Source: Gammaproteobacteria bacterium (GTDB lineage Bacteria; Pseudomonadota; Gammaproteobacteria; Magnimaribacterales; TMED112). Taken from it: DNA of 52,749 bases. The position numbers and the translations under genes are program-made. Below, in pieces: positions 34,280 through 43,158 of this stretch (positions within the stretch are counted from its first letter, which is position 1; each line of letters begins with the position of its first letter). Below the pieces are notes generated by a model. The model was not told the origin of the DNA. It was given only the letters and a program-made list of their open reading frames with translations, and did not search any database. The stretch is taken from positions 1 to 52,749 of the forward strand of contig NZGL01000012.1 in NCBI GenBank assembly GCA_002690945.1. Direction: 5' to 3'.

Positions 34280-35024
34280 ATTTACTAAGTATTTCAAAAT
34301 AGTCTTGTATCACAAGTTCTTCTGGCCGAGAGTTCATGTCAAATGAAAATCTAGGCATGATATTAAAAATATTTTTTAATGGATTGCTAATCTTTTTTCT
34401 AGGATTTGCAAAGCATAAAGATAAAATCCGCTTTAAAGCTATGAAGCTCTCTTTTCTGTCCTTAAATCGGCTATGCTTTCTAATCTTTACTAAAGAAGAA
34501 GTTACTTTTGGCTCTGGATAGAAAGCTTCTGGTGGAATATCAAACAATATCTCAAAATCGCAAAAAAACTCAGCAATTATTGATATTTTTGATGATTTAG
34601 TCTTTGGACAGAATCTTTGAGCAAGCTCTTTCTGTATTAAAAAAATGCAATGCTCATATTCAATATTTGCTTCGAGAATATTCAGTATTATTTGTGATGA
34701 AATATTATATGGAAGATTACCCATAATAATTAATGAAGAATCATTAATTTCACTTAAATCTACACTAAGAAAATCTTTATTAATAAAATTTACATTTTTT
34801 TTCTCAAATCTTTTTGATAAAAGAGCAATAAGACCTTTATCAATTTCATAAGCAACTAGGTTCTGAGTTCTTTCTAAAATATAGGTTGTTAAAGCTCCAT
34901 CCCCGGGGCCAATCTCAATAACATTATTTGAACTTTGTATTTCAGAACTATTAATAATTCTTTCAAGATAAAAATTATCTTTTAAAAAATTTTGTCCAAG
35001 ACTTTTTTTATATGATATTGCCAT
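34263..35024 (-). CDS. rsmA: 16S rRNA dimethyladenosine transferase (RsmA/KsgA)
   Basis: Dimethylates A1518 and A1519 of 16S rRNA. The protein is 253 residues. The opening KKSLGQNFLKD is a hallmark; the SAM loop VIEIGPGDGALT is at 35-46, and the catalytic NLPYNISS follows. It lies between pdxA and apaH, as in E. coli, overlapping pdxA by 17 bases and apaH by 17 bases. Confidence 0.97.
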   Translation of the reverse strand: MAISYKKSLGQNFLKDNFYLERIINSSEIQSSNNVIEIGPGDGALTTYILERTQNLVAYEIDKGLIALLSKRFEKKNVNFINKDFLSVDLSEINDSSLIIMGNLPYNISSQIILNILEANIEYEHCIFLIQKELAQRFCPKTKSSKISIIAEFFCDFEILFDIPPEAFYPEPKVTSSLVKIRKHSRFKDRKESFIALKRILSLCFANPRKKISNPLKNIFNIMPRFSFDMNSRPEELVIQDYFEILSKYEEQI

Positions 35025-35943
35025 TACCTGCTAATTTTAAAGCTTCAAGCATGCTTGTATAGTCAGCTTTAAACTTAGGAGCTATATCTTCTGCTGTTCC
35101 ATGATCAACAGATACCCTATGAAATGGCAATCCAAGCGTAATATTTACTGAATGATGGAAATCTAAAGTTTTTAAAACTGGAAGCGCTTGATCGTGGTAC
35201 ATTGAAAGATAGGCATCATAGCCCCCATTGATAAAAGCAGTATCTGCAGATATTGGGCCAACTATATCGAAGTCTTCTTTCTTTAGATGTGCAATTGCAG
35301 GATTTATAGACTCAATTTCTTCTATGCCAAATGAACCATCTTCTCCTGCATGTGGGTTTAATCCTAAGACAGCGATTTTAGGTGCTACTAAACCATAGAT
35401 ATCTTTCAGTCCTTTATCCAATAACTTACATTTTCTTATAATTAGATCTTTTGAAATCATTTTAGGAACATCTTTCAAAGCTATATGGGTTGTAGCTACC
35501 CCAACTTTAAGCGAATTATTTGCAAGAAGCATAAGAACGTCTTCGCAACCAAATTTTTCTTTTAGAAATTCTGTATGACCAGAGAACCCAGATATTGTAT
35601 TAGTTACTACCTTTTTATTTATAGGGCCAGTAACAAGCGGAATCTTTTCTTTATGAGCAAGATCTACCGCTTTATTTAAACATTCAATAACATAAGGAGC
35701 ATTCTTTTTGTCTGGTTTACCCAGAATGACATCTGAATCTAGATTCACTTCTATTATTTTTAAAGAATCGGTTTTATGGTAATTAAGTTTTTGAGATACA
35801 TTTTTTATAACTTTTTTTGAAGCAACTACGGTTATAAGTCCTAACTGTTCTTTTAAACTAGTTTCAAAGATTGCTTTTAAGAATACTTCTGGACCTATGC
35901 CTGATGGTTCTCCTAATGAGACAACTATTGGGTTCTTAATCAA
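35008..35943 (-). CDS. pdxA: 4-hydroxythreonine-4-phosphate dehydrogenase
   Basis: NAD-dependent step in pyridoxal 5'-phosphate synthesis. The protein is 311 residues. GEPSGIGPEV at 11-20 is the family opening. The metal-binding histidines are seen in GHTEFLKE, NPHAGEDG and YHDQALPVLK. The start is TTG at 35943, within the last codons of surA (overlap of eight bases), which resembles several other junctions in this window. Confidence 0.96.
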   Translation of the reverse strand: MIKNPIVVSLGEPSGIGPEVFLKAIFETSLKEQLGLITVVASKKVIKNVSQKLNYHKTDSLKIIEVNLDSDVILGKPDKKNAPYVIECLNKAVDLAHKEKIPLVTGPINKKVVTNTISGFSGHTEFLKEKFGCEDVLMLLANNSLKVGVATTHIALKDVPKMISKDLIIRKCKLLDKGLKDIYGLVAPKIAVLGLNPHAGEDGSFGIEEIESINPAIAHLKKEDFDIVGPISADTAFINGGYDAYLSMYHDQALPVLKTLDFHHSVNITLGLPFHRVSVDHGTAEDIAPKFKADYTSMLEALKLAGNGNII

Positions 35944-37183
35944 ATTCTTTTATTTCTACAAAAGCTTCTGCTCTTAATTCTTGTAAATGAGATTCCAATT
36001 CTTCTTCAAACTTTCTATTGAATAGATAAGAAAATGCTTGGTCTTCCACTCTTTCATCAGTTTTATCTTCAACCCTAGTTCCAAGAACTTCAAGGATATG
36101 CCAACCAAATTCAGTTAAAAAAGGCTGTGTTATTTCATTTAAATTTGATTTTTTGATTGCTTCTTCAAATTCTGGAGCATAAAGACCTTCGCCAGCCCAA
36201 CCAAGATTTCCACCTTCTTGCTTAGAGCCTGGATCATCTGAAAACTCAGCTGCTAAATCTGCAAAAGAAGCACCATTAATTATTTGTTCTCTTATTTCTA
36301 TAATTTTATCTTCACTATCAGTTTCAGTACGTATCCTATTAGGTATTAGTAGAATGTGTCTAACATTCCATTCTTTTTCAAATGTGACTGTTGGGCCTCT
36401 CTTATTTTCTAAATATAGGATATGTTCTCCAGCTCCACTTTTAATTGGCTCTGCAACCTGACCAATTTTTAATTGACTAATGGGCGATTTAAATAATTCT
36501 GGAAAACCTGTAATTTTTCTCCAACCTAAATCTCCTCGATTGTTGTCTTCTGAATACGTAACTACGAACTCATTGAAATTAGTACCATTGCCTAAACCAA
36601 TAAGTACTTCTTCATAAATTGAATCAATATCTTTACTTGATTCATTTTTTATAAGTATTTGTTTTACATTTAACTCAGGACCAAGTTGATTTAAAGCCTC
36701 TTCAGTTTTGAGAAAACTATTAACTTCTTCTCGAGAAATTGAAATTTTGTTTTGTATACTGCCTTGCTGGACTCTCCTTATTTTCAAATTTCTCTTCACT
36801 TCTTCTCTGAGTCGAGAATAAGAATCTCCTCTTTCCCCAACATACTTAATAAAATCTTCGAGCGTAAGATCATTTTGTTGTGCTAGAGATTTTATTGTTA
36901 AATTAAGTTCCTCATCACTAATCTTTATGCCAACTCTATCTGCTATCTGTAATTGCAGTTCTTCTAAGATAAGTTGATCAACTATCAACTCCCGAAGGGT
37001 AGAGTCCTGAGGTATACTTAATCCATCTAAGGCAGCATTTTTCTTATAATCGTTTATCTTGATTTGAATATCTGATTCAAGAACTACTCCATCATTTACT
37101 ATCACAGCAATCCTATCTAAATCTTGTGAATAAGTTGAACTTGCTAGGAGCAAGATAGCTATTGTTCTAATTAAATAAACCAT
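35936..37183 (-). CDS. surA: Periplasmic chaperone/peptidyl-prolyl isomerase SurA
   Basis: Escorts outer-membrane proteins, including LptD, through the periplasm. The protein is 415 residues from ATG 37181-37183 (a TTG two codons upstream is possible). It has a signal peptide (YLIRTIAILLLASSTYS), an N-terminal chaperone helix bundle starting IAVIVNDGVVLESDI, and two parvulin domains: the first around ELNVKQILIKN and the second around EWNVRHILL. Both end with a GDLGWR- or GGNLGWA-type loop. The gene starts inside the end of lptD, its main client. Confidence 0.95.
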   Translation of the reverse strand: MVYLIRTIAILLLASSTYSQDLDRIAVIVNDGVVLESDIQIKINDYKKNAALDGLSIPQDSTLRELIVDQLILEELQLQIADRVGIKISDEELNLTIKSLAQQNDLTLEDFIKYVGERGDSYSRLREEVKRNLKIRRVQQGSIQNKISISREEVNSFLKTEEALNQLGPELNVKQILIKNESSKDIDSIYEEVLIGLGNGTNFNEFVVTYSEDNNRGDLGWRKITGFPELFKSPISQLKIGQVAEPIKSGAGEHILYLENKRGPTVTFEKEWNVRHILLIPNRIRTETDSEDKIIEIREQIINGASFADLAAEFSDDPGSKQEGGNLGWAGEGLYAPEFEEAIKKSNLNEITQPFLTEFGWHILEVLGTRVEDKTDERVEDQAFSYLFNRKFEEELESHLQELRAEAFVEIKEFD

Positions 37184-39044
37184 ATTCAATAATATTATCT
37201 ATTGGAGTTAAGATATTTGATAGTCCAATAAGTTCAAATTCAAAACTAAGGTTATTTTTTACTTTTGGATTAGTCAAATATATATGTTCTGCATATGGCA
37301 TAGTAGTATAGTCAGAATCAAGAAATGGAAAGAATTTAGCTCTCTCAAAACTTACTCTCAACTTTAGACAATCATATGCCCATTCAAACCCTAAGATACT
37401 TTCATTTAAGCTCTTATCTTCTTTAGCATACTGAGCTCTGGAGAAAATAGTAAAAGAATTAAAATCCCTTTTAAACTTGATCACATAGTTATCTAGACTT
37501 TTTAAAGGATAGCTTGATGGAACTATTTTATTTTTTGCAATAGAGAATTTTGTTTTTTCATCCATATATCTCAAACCACCAATGAGACCCATAAATTTTT
37601 TCTTCTCATAACTATAATTACCCATTGAAAAGAAATTAAAATTTTTGTTATTTGTAGATAGCGAGAAAAATATAGGTTTTTTATTAAAAAACTTTTTGAA
37701 AATCATATTTTCAAGGTCGTAATTATATTTTTCATATAAATTTGTAGCTATCGAATATTTAAAGTGTTTATTCACACCTTTTTTATATATAAACACCTTT
37801 CTCATATTTGCATCACGATCTTTTCCTACCCATGGGTTTAACGAGATATTGGATTCAGGAGATGGATTAATAGGATAAGAATCTAATAATGGCAATTCAT
37901 GCTGATCTGAGAAGGTAGACCAAATGTAGCCAATTTTTAAGCTCCTATCTTCAAGCAATGAAAAAGATTGTCTAAAAGAAAAGTCACTTATATTAAGCGT
38001 CTCATCAGTATCATAGATATCATATTCTCTCCTTGAAGCAAGAAATTCATATTCATGATCAAACTGATTGTCAGAGAATGATTTACTTAGCTTTATATTT
38101 CTTGCTGTTCGATCTACTTCATTAAATATTTGATAAGGCATACTAAGGCTGAAAGGGATACTACTTTTGAATTTTGCATATTCTGAGCTTATTTCTAAGT
38201 CCCAGCCATATATTGAGTAGAATCTTTCATATAAAAAGAAATCTTTTGAATGTGATACTGGTCTTAAGGAGCCTATATTTTTAAAACTATCTGAAGAAAA
38301 TAAAAAATTTCTATTTTCATAAATCATAGAAAGACCTAGAGACTGCTTTAGATCTAAGCTTCGTCTTTTTAAATCAAGATACCTGTAGCCATAATTCTGT
38401 ATTAATGAATTACCACTAAAATCAGAATAATCCACATCCAAAGATATGAAATCATTAAAGTTAATTTGTGCATCAAGATTATATGCCCACGAACTATCAT
38501 TATCTCCCATAGTTAAGCTATCAAATTCTAAATTATTCTTCTCGTCGTCATATTCATAACTTAAAGATAACCCTAGTGAAGAATCTGAATAAATTGGCTC
38601 TACTTTAAAAATGCTATTCTCTGTTGTATTTTTAAATTTATAACTTATATCTAGGCTTGAATTAGTTATGCCTAGATTAGGAACACTAAAACTATCATTT
38701 TCATTTAAAGAAACTTCTCCTATCCAAAAAACAGGCAAGTTAAAAATCTTTAATTTTGCATTCTCTATAGTTAGATCTCTATTTGACTCATTAAATGTTG
38801 CACTTTCTGCTCCTAAGCTCCAAACTGAACTTTCTGCACAAGTAGTTACTTCAACATTCTTTAGCTCAAATTTTTCTTCTGTTGTTACAGCGCTTTCAAA
38901 CTTAACAATGCCATTATCCCCAACTTCCATTTGCCCATTTTTAATCTCTAGACTACTTGCTGTCTCCTCATCATGACATTCCGAATTAATAAGAGATGAA
39001 GTCGATAAAATTACTAACAAAAACCAATTATGAACTTTTAACAT
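37167..39044 (-). CDS. lptD: LPS-assembly protein LptD
   Basis: Outer-membrane beta-barrel that inserts lipopolysaccharide. The protein is 625 residues, about 160 shorter than E. coli LptD. It has a signal peptide, an OstA-like N-terminal domain (GQMEVGDNGIVKFESAV) and a long barrel of alternating strands. Three cysteines are visible: one near the mature N-terminus (SECHDEE), one at TTCAESS, and one near the C-terminus in YDCLKLRVSF, where most members have a CC pair. The order lptD-surA-pdxA-rsmA-apaH matches E. coli. A TATAAT box at 39054-39059 predicts a nearly leaderless transcript. Confidence 0.93.
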   Translation of the reverse strand: MLKVHNWFLLVILSTSSLINSECHDEETASSLEIKNGQMEVGDNGIVKFESAVTTEEKFELKNVEVTTCAESSVWSLGAESATFNESNRDLTIENAKLKIFNLPVFWIGEVSLNENDSFSVPNLGITNSSLDISYKFKNTTENSIFKVEPIYSDSSLGLSLSYEYDDEKNNLEFDSLTMGDNDSSWAYNLDAQINFNDFISLDVDYSDFSGNSLIQNYGYRYLDLKRRSLDLKQSLGLSMIYENRNFLFSSDSFKNIGSLRPVSHSKDFFLYERFYSIYGWDLEISSEYAKFKSSIPFSLSMPYQIFNEVDRTARNIKLSKSFSDNQFDHEYEFLASRREYDIYDTDETLNISDFSFRQSFSLLEDRSLKIGYIWSTFSDQHELPLLDSYPINPSPESNISLNPWVGKDRDANMRKVFIYKKGVNKHFKYSIATNLYEKYNYDLENMIFKKFFNKKPIFFSLSTNNKNFNFFSMGNYSYEKKKFMGLIGGLRYMDEKTKFSIAKNKIVPSSYPLKSLDNYVIKFKRDFNSFTIFSRAQYAKEDKSLNESILGFEWAYDCLKLRVSFERAKFFPFLDSDYTTMPYAEHIYLTNPKVKNNLSFEFELIGLSNILTPIDNIIEYGLFN

Positions 39045-39053
39045 ATGCTTGTT

Positions 39054-39059
39054 ATTATA
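39054..39059 (-). promoter_or_regulatory. -10 box for the lptD operon
   Basis: Perfect TATAAT on the minus strand. The expected start near 39047 is three bases before the lptD ATG (39044). Confidence 0.5.
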
Positions 39060-39085
39060 GGACTTATATAAATGGAAAAAGTTTT

Positions 39086-39943
39086 ATGAGCCTTAAAGAT
39101 AAAGTTATTTTTATGACTGGTGGGAGTCGAGGAATTGGTCTTGAAATTGCACTTAGAGCTGCAAAAGATGGAGCAAAAGTGGCAATTGCTGCAAAAACTA
39201 CAGAACCTCATCCAAAACTAGCAGGTACTATATACACCGCTGCAAGAGAAATTGAAGAAGCAGGGGGCATGTGTTTACCTTTGAAATGTGACATTAGGCA
39301 TGAAGAAAGCATTTTAGAGAGTGTAGCAAAGACTGTTAATGAATTCGGCGGCATAGATATTTGTATTAATAATGCATCTGCAATAAATCTAACTGGGACA
39401 GTAGACACTGATATGAAGAGATATGATTTAATGCATAATATAAATGGTAGAGGAACATTTTTAACGAGTAAATTATGTATTCCGCACTTATTAAAATCTT
39501 CTAATCCTCATATCCTTAATATTTCGCCTCCGTTAGATATGGACCCAAAATGGTTTAAAGATACGGTTGCTTATACGATAGCTAAATTTAACATGAGCAT
39601 GTGTGTTTTAGGCATGGCTGCAGAATTTGAAGGAAAAATAGCTGTAAATGCATTATGGCCACGAACAGCTATTAAAACAGCAGCAGTTGCTAATGTTTTA
39701 GGCGGAGATGAAATTTATAATAAATCTAGAAGCCCAGCAATCATGGCTGATGCAGCTCATATTATTTTAAATAAGGATGCGGACAAATTTACAGGAAATT
39801 TTATTATTGATGATTCGTTTTTAGCTGAACATGGAGAGACAGATTTTAGAAAATATGCAGATTATCCATTTCAAGATCTAATGCCTGATTTTTTTGTTCC
39901 TGAGCATGCATACCCTGTTCCTAAGATAGTAAAAGATAGTTGA
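39086..39943 (+). CDS. SDR-family oxidoreductase (HSDL2-like)
   Basis: Short-chain dehydrogenase of 285 residues from ATG 39086. A longer frame from 38996 would overlap lptD and add a segment unlike any SDR start. MSLKDKVIFMTGGSRGIG holds the cofactor loop at 11-18, and YTIAK holds the catalytic tyrosine and lysine. The pattern KTTEPHPKLAGTIYTAAREI and the C-terminal TGNFIIDD recall hydroxysteroid dehydrogenase-like 2 and citronellol-type SDRs, without the SCP2 domain of animal HSDL2. It leads a plus-strand run with amgK and murU. Substrate unknown. Confidence 0.88.
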   Translation: MSLKDKVIFMTGGSRGIGLEIALRAAKDGAKVAIAAKTTEPHPKLAGTIYTAAREIEEAGGMCLPLKCDIRHEESILESVAKTVNEFGGIDICINNASAINLTGTVDTDMKRYDLMHNINGRGTFLTSKLCIPHLLKSSNPHILNISPPLDMDPKWFKDTVAYTIAKFNMSMCVLGMAAEFEGKIAVNALWPRTAIKTAAVANVLGGDEIYNKSRSPAIMADAAHIILNKDADKFTGNFIIDDSFLAEHGETDFRKYADYPFQDLMPDFFVPEHAYPVPKIVKDS

Positions 39944-40902
39944 AAAAAGATTTAGAAGAAGCGGCAAATTGGATAAAGAACACTACTGGCAGTGACGAAT
40001 ATACAATTTCGCCACTAAGGCAAGAAGCCAGCAGCAGAAGCTACTATAGAATAACTACGAACGAACAAAGCTATATACTGGCTATTCAATCAAAAGAAGC
40101 TCCTGAAAAAAACTTTGCAGCCTCTGGATCATCTGCTGCAAAATTTTTATATGCAGCAAAATTACTAGAAAATAATTCTGTTAGAGTCCCAGAGATTTAT
40201 GCGTTTTCAGAGGATTTACATTTTATGTTGCAGGAAGATTTGGGTGATGTAACTCTAGACACTCATAAAAAATTAGATAATAAAATAGTTTTAGAGCAAG
40301 CTTTAGACCAATTATCTTTGATTTACTCTGTAGACCAAGATGTCCTTAAAGCTTTCTCTTATGATGATCTTTTTAAGCAAACTAGTAATTTTTTAAATAT
40401 TTTTAAAGATAGAAATATAACTCTTAGCAAGGATGAGATTGCCTTAATAAATGCTCTTAGAAAAAAATTGGTTGAGCTAATTATGAACCAACCATTTTTG
40501 CCAACCCATAATGATTTTGAGAGAAGAAATTTTATTTACTTTAAACAACAAATTTATATTATTGATTTTCAAGATCTCAATGTTGGGCCAATGGGAATGG
40601 ATTTAGCTTCTTTACTTTATGAACATGATTTTGACTATCCAGAAGACCTGATTAATGAACTACTGCAAAAGCATTGCGAAAGAAATGGACTAGGATTTGA
40701 TGCTAAACAGGCTGATATTTTAACTAAACAAGTCTTAACACATAGATCAATGCGATGTGTTGCTTTACTAAATGATTTTAATAAGCAAGGCAAATTGCTA
40801 AATAGAAAAGACGATATTGATAAATTTATTAAGAGGATTCATTTAGGTCTGAGCTCTTTAAAATTTATAGATGAAATCCATGTCATAGAGAAATTATTAT
40901 GA
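39940..40902 (+). CDS. amgK: N-acetylmuramate/N-acetylglucosamine 1-kinase (AmgK-like)
   Basis: Aminoglycoside-phosphotransferase fold kinase of 320 residues. In pseudomonads AmgK phosphorylates recycled MurNAc at C1, bypassing de novo UDP-MurNAc synthesis. The catalytic loop THNDFERRNF and metal-binding IIDFQDLN are present. The start is TTG at 39940 overlapping the SDR stop (TTGA). The call depends strongly on the following murU gene, with which it overlaps as ATGA, and on the lptD neighbourhood seen in pseudomonads. Confidence 0.88.
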   Translation: MKKDLEEAANWIKNTTGSDEYTISPLRQEASSRSYYRITTNEQSYILAIQSKEAPEKNFAASGSSAAKFLYAAKLLENNSVRVPEIYAFSEDLHFMLQEDLGDVTLDTHKKLDNKIVLEQALDQLSLIYSVDQDVLKAFSYDDLFKQTSNFLNIFKDRNITLSKDEIALINALRKKLVELIMNQPFLPTHNDFERRNFIYFKQQIYIIDFQDLNVGPMGMDLASLLYEHDFDYPEDLINELLQKHCERNGLGFDAKQADILTKQVLTHRSMRCVALLNDFNKQGKLLNRKDDIDKFIKRIHLGLSSLKFIDEIHVIEKLL

Positions 40903-41543
40903 AATCGATGATTCTCGCTGCAGGCTATGGAAAGCGCTTAGGAAATTTAACTAAAGATACACCAAAACCACTAATTGAGGTCAAAGGCAAAGCTTTAATT
41001 GATTTTCATATAGAGAAGCTTATTGCTATTGGCTGCAAAAAAATAGTGATTAACGTTCACTATTTAGCAGAAAAAATAATAAATCATGTGTCTGCAAAAT
41101 ATATTGATGCAATAGACATAGTATTCAGTCATGAAGAAAATATATTAGGAACCGGGGGAGGCATAAAAAATGCTGTTAAGCATTTTGATCAAGACGATTT
41201 TCTTGTTATCAATTCAGATATATACAGTGATCTAGATTATTCTTATTTTAATAATTTTTTTTCGCCTACTGTTTTTTCTGTACTGTCAGATAAAGAGCAA
41301 GAAGGTGATTTTTCTATAGAATCAGGCAAAGTTAAAGTCAGCGATGATAAGAATTTTACTTGGACAGGATTTAGTATTATTAATGCAAAATTATTTAATA
41401 ATATAGAGGAAAAGTCTTTTCACTATTGGCATGATTGCCTATTAAAAATAGCTAAGAGAGGAAATTTAAAAGCAGATATTCTAGATATTAATTGGTATGA
41501 TGTTGGAAGTATTGATACCTTAGAATTATTAAACAGTGAATAA
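40899..41543 (+). CDS. murU: N-acetylmuramate alpha-1-phosphate uridylyltransferase (MurU-like)
   Basis: Nucleotidyltransferase of 214 residues that would make UDP-MurNAc from MurNAc 1-phosphate. The N-terminal MILAAGYGKRLGNLTKDTPK carries the G-x-G-x-R and PKP nucleotide site (TPKPLIEVKGKALIDF), and INSDIYSDLDY holds the metal-binding aspartate. Pairing with the upstream AmgK kinase indicates the anabolic peptidoglycan recycling route. This route is known to reduce sensitivity to fosfomycin in pseudomonads. Confidence 0.9.
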   Translation: MKSMILAAGYGKRLGNLTKDTPKPLIEVKGKALIDFHIEKLIAIGCKKIVINVHYLAEKIINHVSAKYIDAIDIVFSHEENILGTGGGIKNAVKHFDQDDFLVINSDIYSDLDYSYFNNFFSPTVFSVLSDKEQEGDFSIESGKVKVSDDKNFTWTGFSIINAKLFNNIEEKSFHYWHDCLLKIAKRGNLKADILDINWYDVGSIDTLELLNSE

Positions 41544-42195
41544 AATAATTGCTCCCTCAATTCTTTCAGCAAATTTTGCAAAACTCGGAGATGAAGTTAG
41601 AAGTGTTCTAGATGCTGGAGCAGATTGGATACATTTCGATGTAATGGATAACCATTATGTCCCAAACTTAACAATTGGCCCTATGGTCTGTAAATCATTA
41701 AGAGAATTCGGAATTAAAGATTTTATTGATGTTCATTTAATGGTTGAGCCGGTTGATGGTTTAGTAAAAATGTTTGCTAATGCTGGTGCGGATTTAATCT
41801 CATTTCATCCCAACGCTACCGCAAATGTTTCAGAAACTATAAATAAAATTAAAGATTTAGGCTGCCAGGCAGGAATTGCTATAAATCCAGGAGAAGAAGT
41901 TACAGTTGCCGAACAGCATCTGGAAGACATCGATTTAGTTTTACTCATGTCAGTTAATCCAGGTTTTGGAGGACAAAAATTTATTGATGCTGTACTTGCA
42001 AAAATTTCTTATATGAGAAAACTTATTGATAAAATACCCAATGAAGTAAGATTAGAAGTTGATGGAGGCATAAATCCTGAAAATATAAGTGTTGTATCTG
42101 AAGCAGGAGCTGATACATTTGTTCTTGGCTCAGCAATTTTTAATACAGATGATTATTCGAATACTATTTCTACTCTTCGCAGCAATATCACTTAA
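41536..42195 (+). CDS. rpe: Ribulose-phosphate 3-epimerase
   Basis: TIM-barrel epimerase of the pentose phosphate pathway, 219 residues. APSILSANF at the start, HFDVMDNHYVPNLTIGP and DVHLMVEP for metal and substrate binding, MSVNPGFGGQKF and DGGI near the end are all conserved. The start is GTG at 41536, inside the end of murU. Its own end overlaps the DUF192 gene by 47 bases. Confidence 0.96.
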   Translation: MNKIIAPSILSANFAKLGDEVRSVLDAGADWIHFDVMDNHYVPNLTIGPMVCKSLREFGIKDFIDVHLMVEPVDGLVKMFANAGADLISFHPNATANVSETINKIKDLGCQAGIAINPGEEVTVAEQHLEDIDLVLLMSVNPGFGGQKFIDAVLAKISYMRKLIDKIPNEVRLEVDGGINPENISVVSEAGADTFVLGSAIFNTDDYSNTISTLRSNIT

Positions 42196-42559
42196 CTTAA
42201 GTTCAAAAGAAATATCTGTTTCTATAGCTAATAAAAAAATCTCTTTACAAGTTGCTGATACCCATGAATTACGTGCTAGAGGCCTAATGGGAATAAGAGG
42301 TCTTAATGAAGATGAGGGTATGATATTCCTATGGCCTGATGCAGATCAAAGATGTATGTGGATGAAAAACACATCTATTAAATTATCAATTGCATTTATT
42401 AATTCTAACCAGATGATTGCAGAGATAAGGGATCTTGAACCTTATAGTATAGATTCAGTTTGCTCTAGAAATAGCGATATTATTAGTGCAATTGAAATGA
42501 ACAGAGATTGGTTTGTTAAAAATAATATTAGAGTATTTTCTAAAATAAATATTCCTTAA
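42149..42559 (+). CDS. DUF192 family exported protein
   Basis: A 136-residue protein of unknown function. The domain signature is clear: RGLMGIRGL, then EGMIFLWPDADQRCMWMKNT and IKLSIAFI. The chosen ATG 42149 gives a signal peptide (IIRILFLLFAAISLNLSS); the longer frame from 42089 has no sense as a leader and lies deeper in rpe. It shares TTAA at its stop (42556-42559) with the convergent coq7 stop. Confidence 0.87.
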   Translation: MIIRILFLLFAAISLNLSSKEISVSIANKKISLQVADTHELRARGLMGIRGLNEDEGMIFLWPDADQRCMWMKNTSIKLSIAFINSNQMIAEIRDLEPYSIDSVCSRNSDIISAIEMNRDWFVKNNIRVFSKINIP

Positions 42560-43158
42560 ATATATCTACTTAATGTTGTCATTATTTTAGAAGTCACTGT
42601 CATCATTCCTTTTACAGGTGCAGGTAGGTCCATACTTCCATGGTCTTTGGCTTCTTGCCCATGAATTTCTTCTTCTTCAAGCATTTTTTCTAATATCTCT
42701 CTACTCTTTTTGTCATCAGGCGACATTTCTTTTAGGTGCCTTCTCAAGTGTTCAACTACTTGCTTCTCAGTTTCCTCTACAAAACCTAAGCTAGCACCAT
42801 CACCAATTAAAGCCGCTACCGAACCAAGAGTAAATGATCCGGCATAATACAATGGATCAAGGAAAGATTTTTTACCCCCTAACTCTTCAAGTCTTTTAGT
42901 GCACCACTCTAAATGAGCAAATTCTTCATCTCCAGCTTTGATTAGATGTTGTTTTACTTCTGGGGTCTTAGAGAAGAATGCCTGACCTCTATAAAGTGCT
43001 TGTGCCGACACTTCACCAGAAGCATTAACTCTCATCAATGAGATCGATTTTTCCTTATCTGATTTAGAAAGGCTTTCATCAGCTTCTGCATTATCTTTAT
43101 ATGTAATAATTTTTAAGAAATGATTGAGTTCATTTGCAATTTTATCGTTAAGACTCAT
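42556..43158 (-). CDS. coq7: Demethoxyubiquinone hydroxylase Coq7
   Basis: Diiron monooxygenase that adds the C6 hydroxyl in ubiquinone synthesis. The protein is 200 residues from ATG 43156-43158, preceded by GGAG at 43165-43168; a TTG four codons upstream is less likely. Diiron ligands fit ExxH repeats: E49 region, E79 with H82 (EEFAH), an EETEKQVVEHL helix and E163 with H166 (EEIHGQE). It replaces the flavin enzyme UbiF of E. coli. It overlaps purD by 11 bases and is the end of the fis-purH-purD run. Confidence 0.94.
   Translation of the reverse strand: MSLNDKIANELNHFLKIITYKDNAEADESLSKSDKEKSISLMRVNASGEVSAQALYRGQAFFSKTPEVKQHLIKAGDEEFAHLEWCTKRLEELGGKKSFLDPLYYAGSFTLGSVAALIGDGASLGFVEETEKQVVEHLRRHLKEMSPDDKKSREILEKMLEEEEIHGQEAKDHGSMDLPAPVKGMMTVTSKIMTTLSRYI

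Noticed and set aside
38996-39085. N-terminal extension of the SDR at 39086
   Set aside because: It overlaps the lptD start and both predicted promoters, and the added residues do not fit an SDR; MSLKDKVIF is the natural start.
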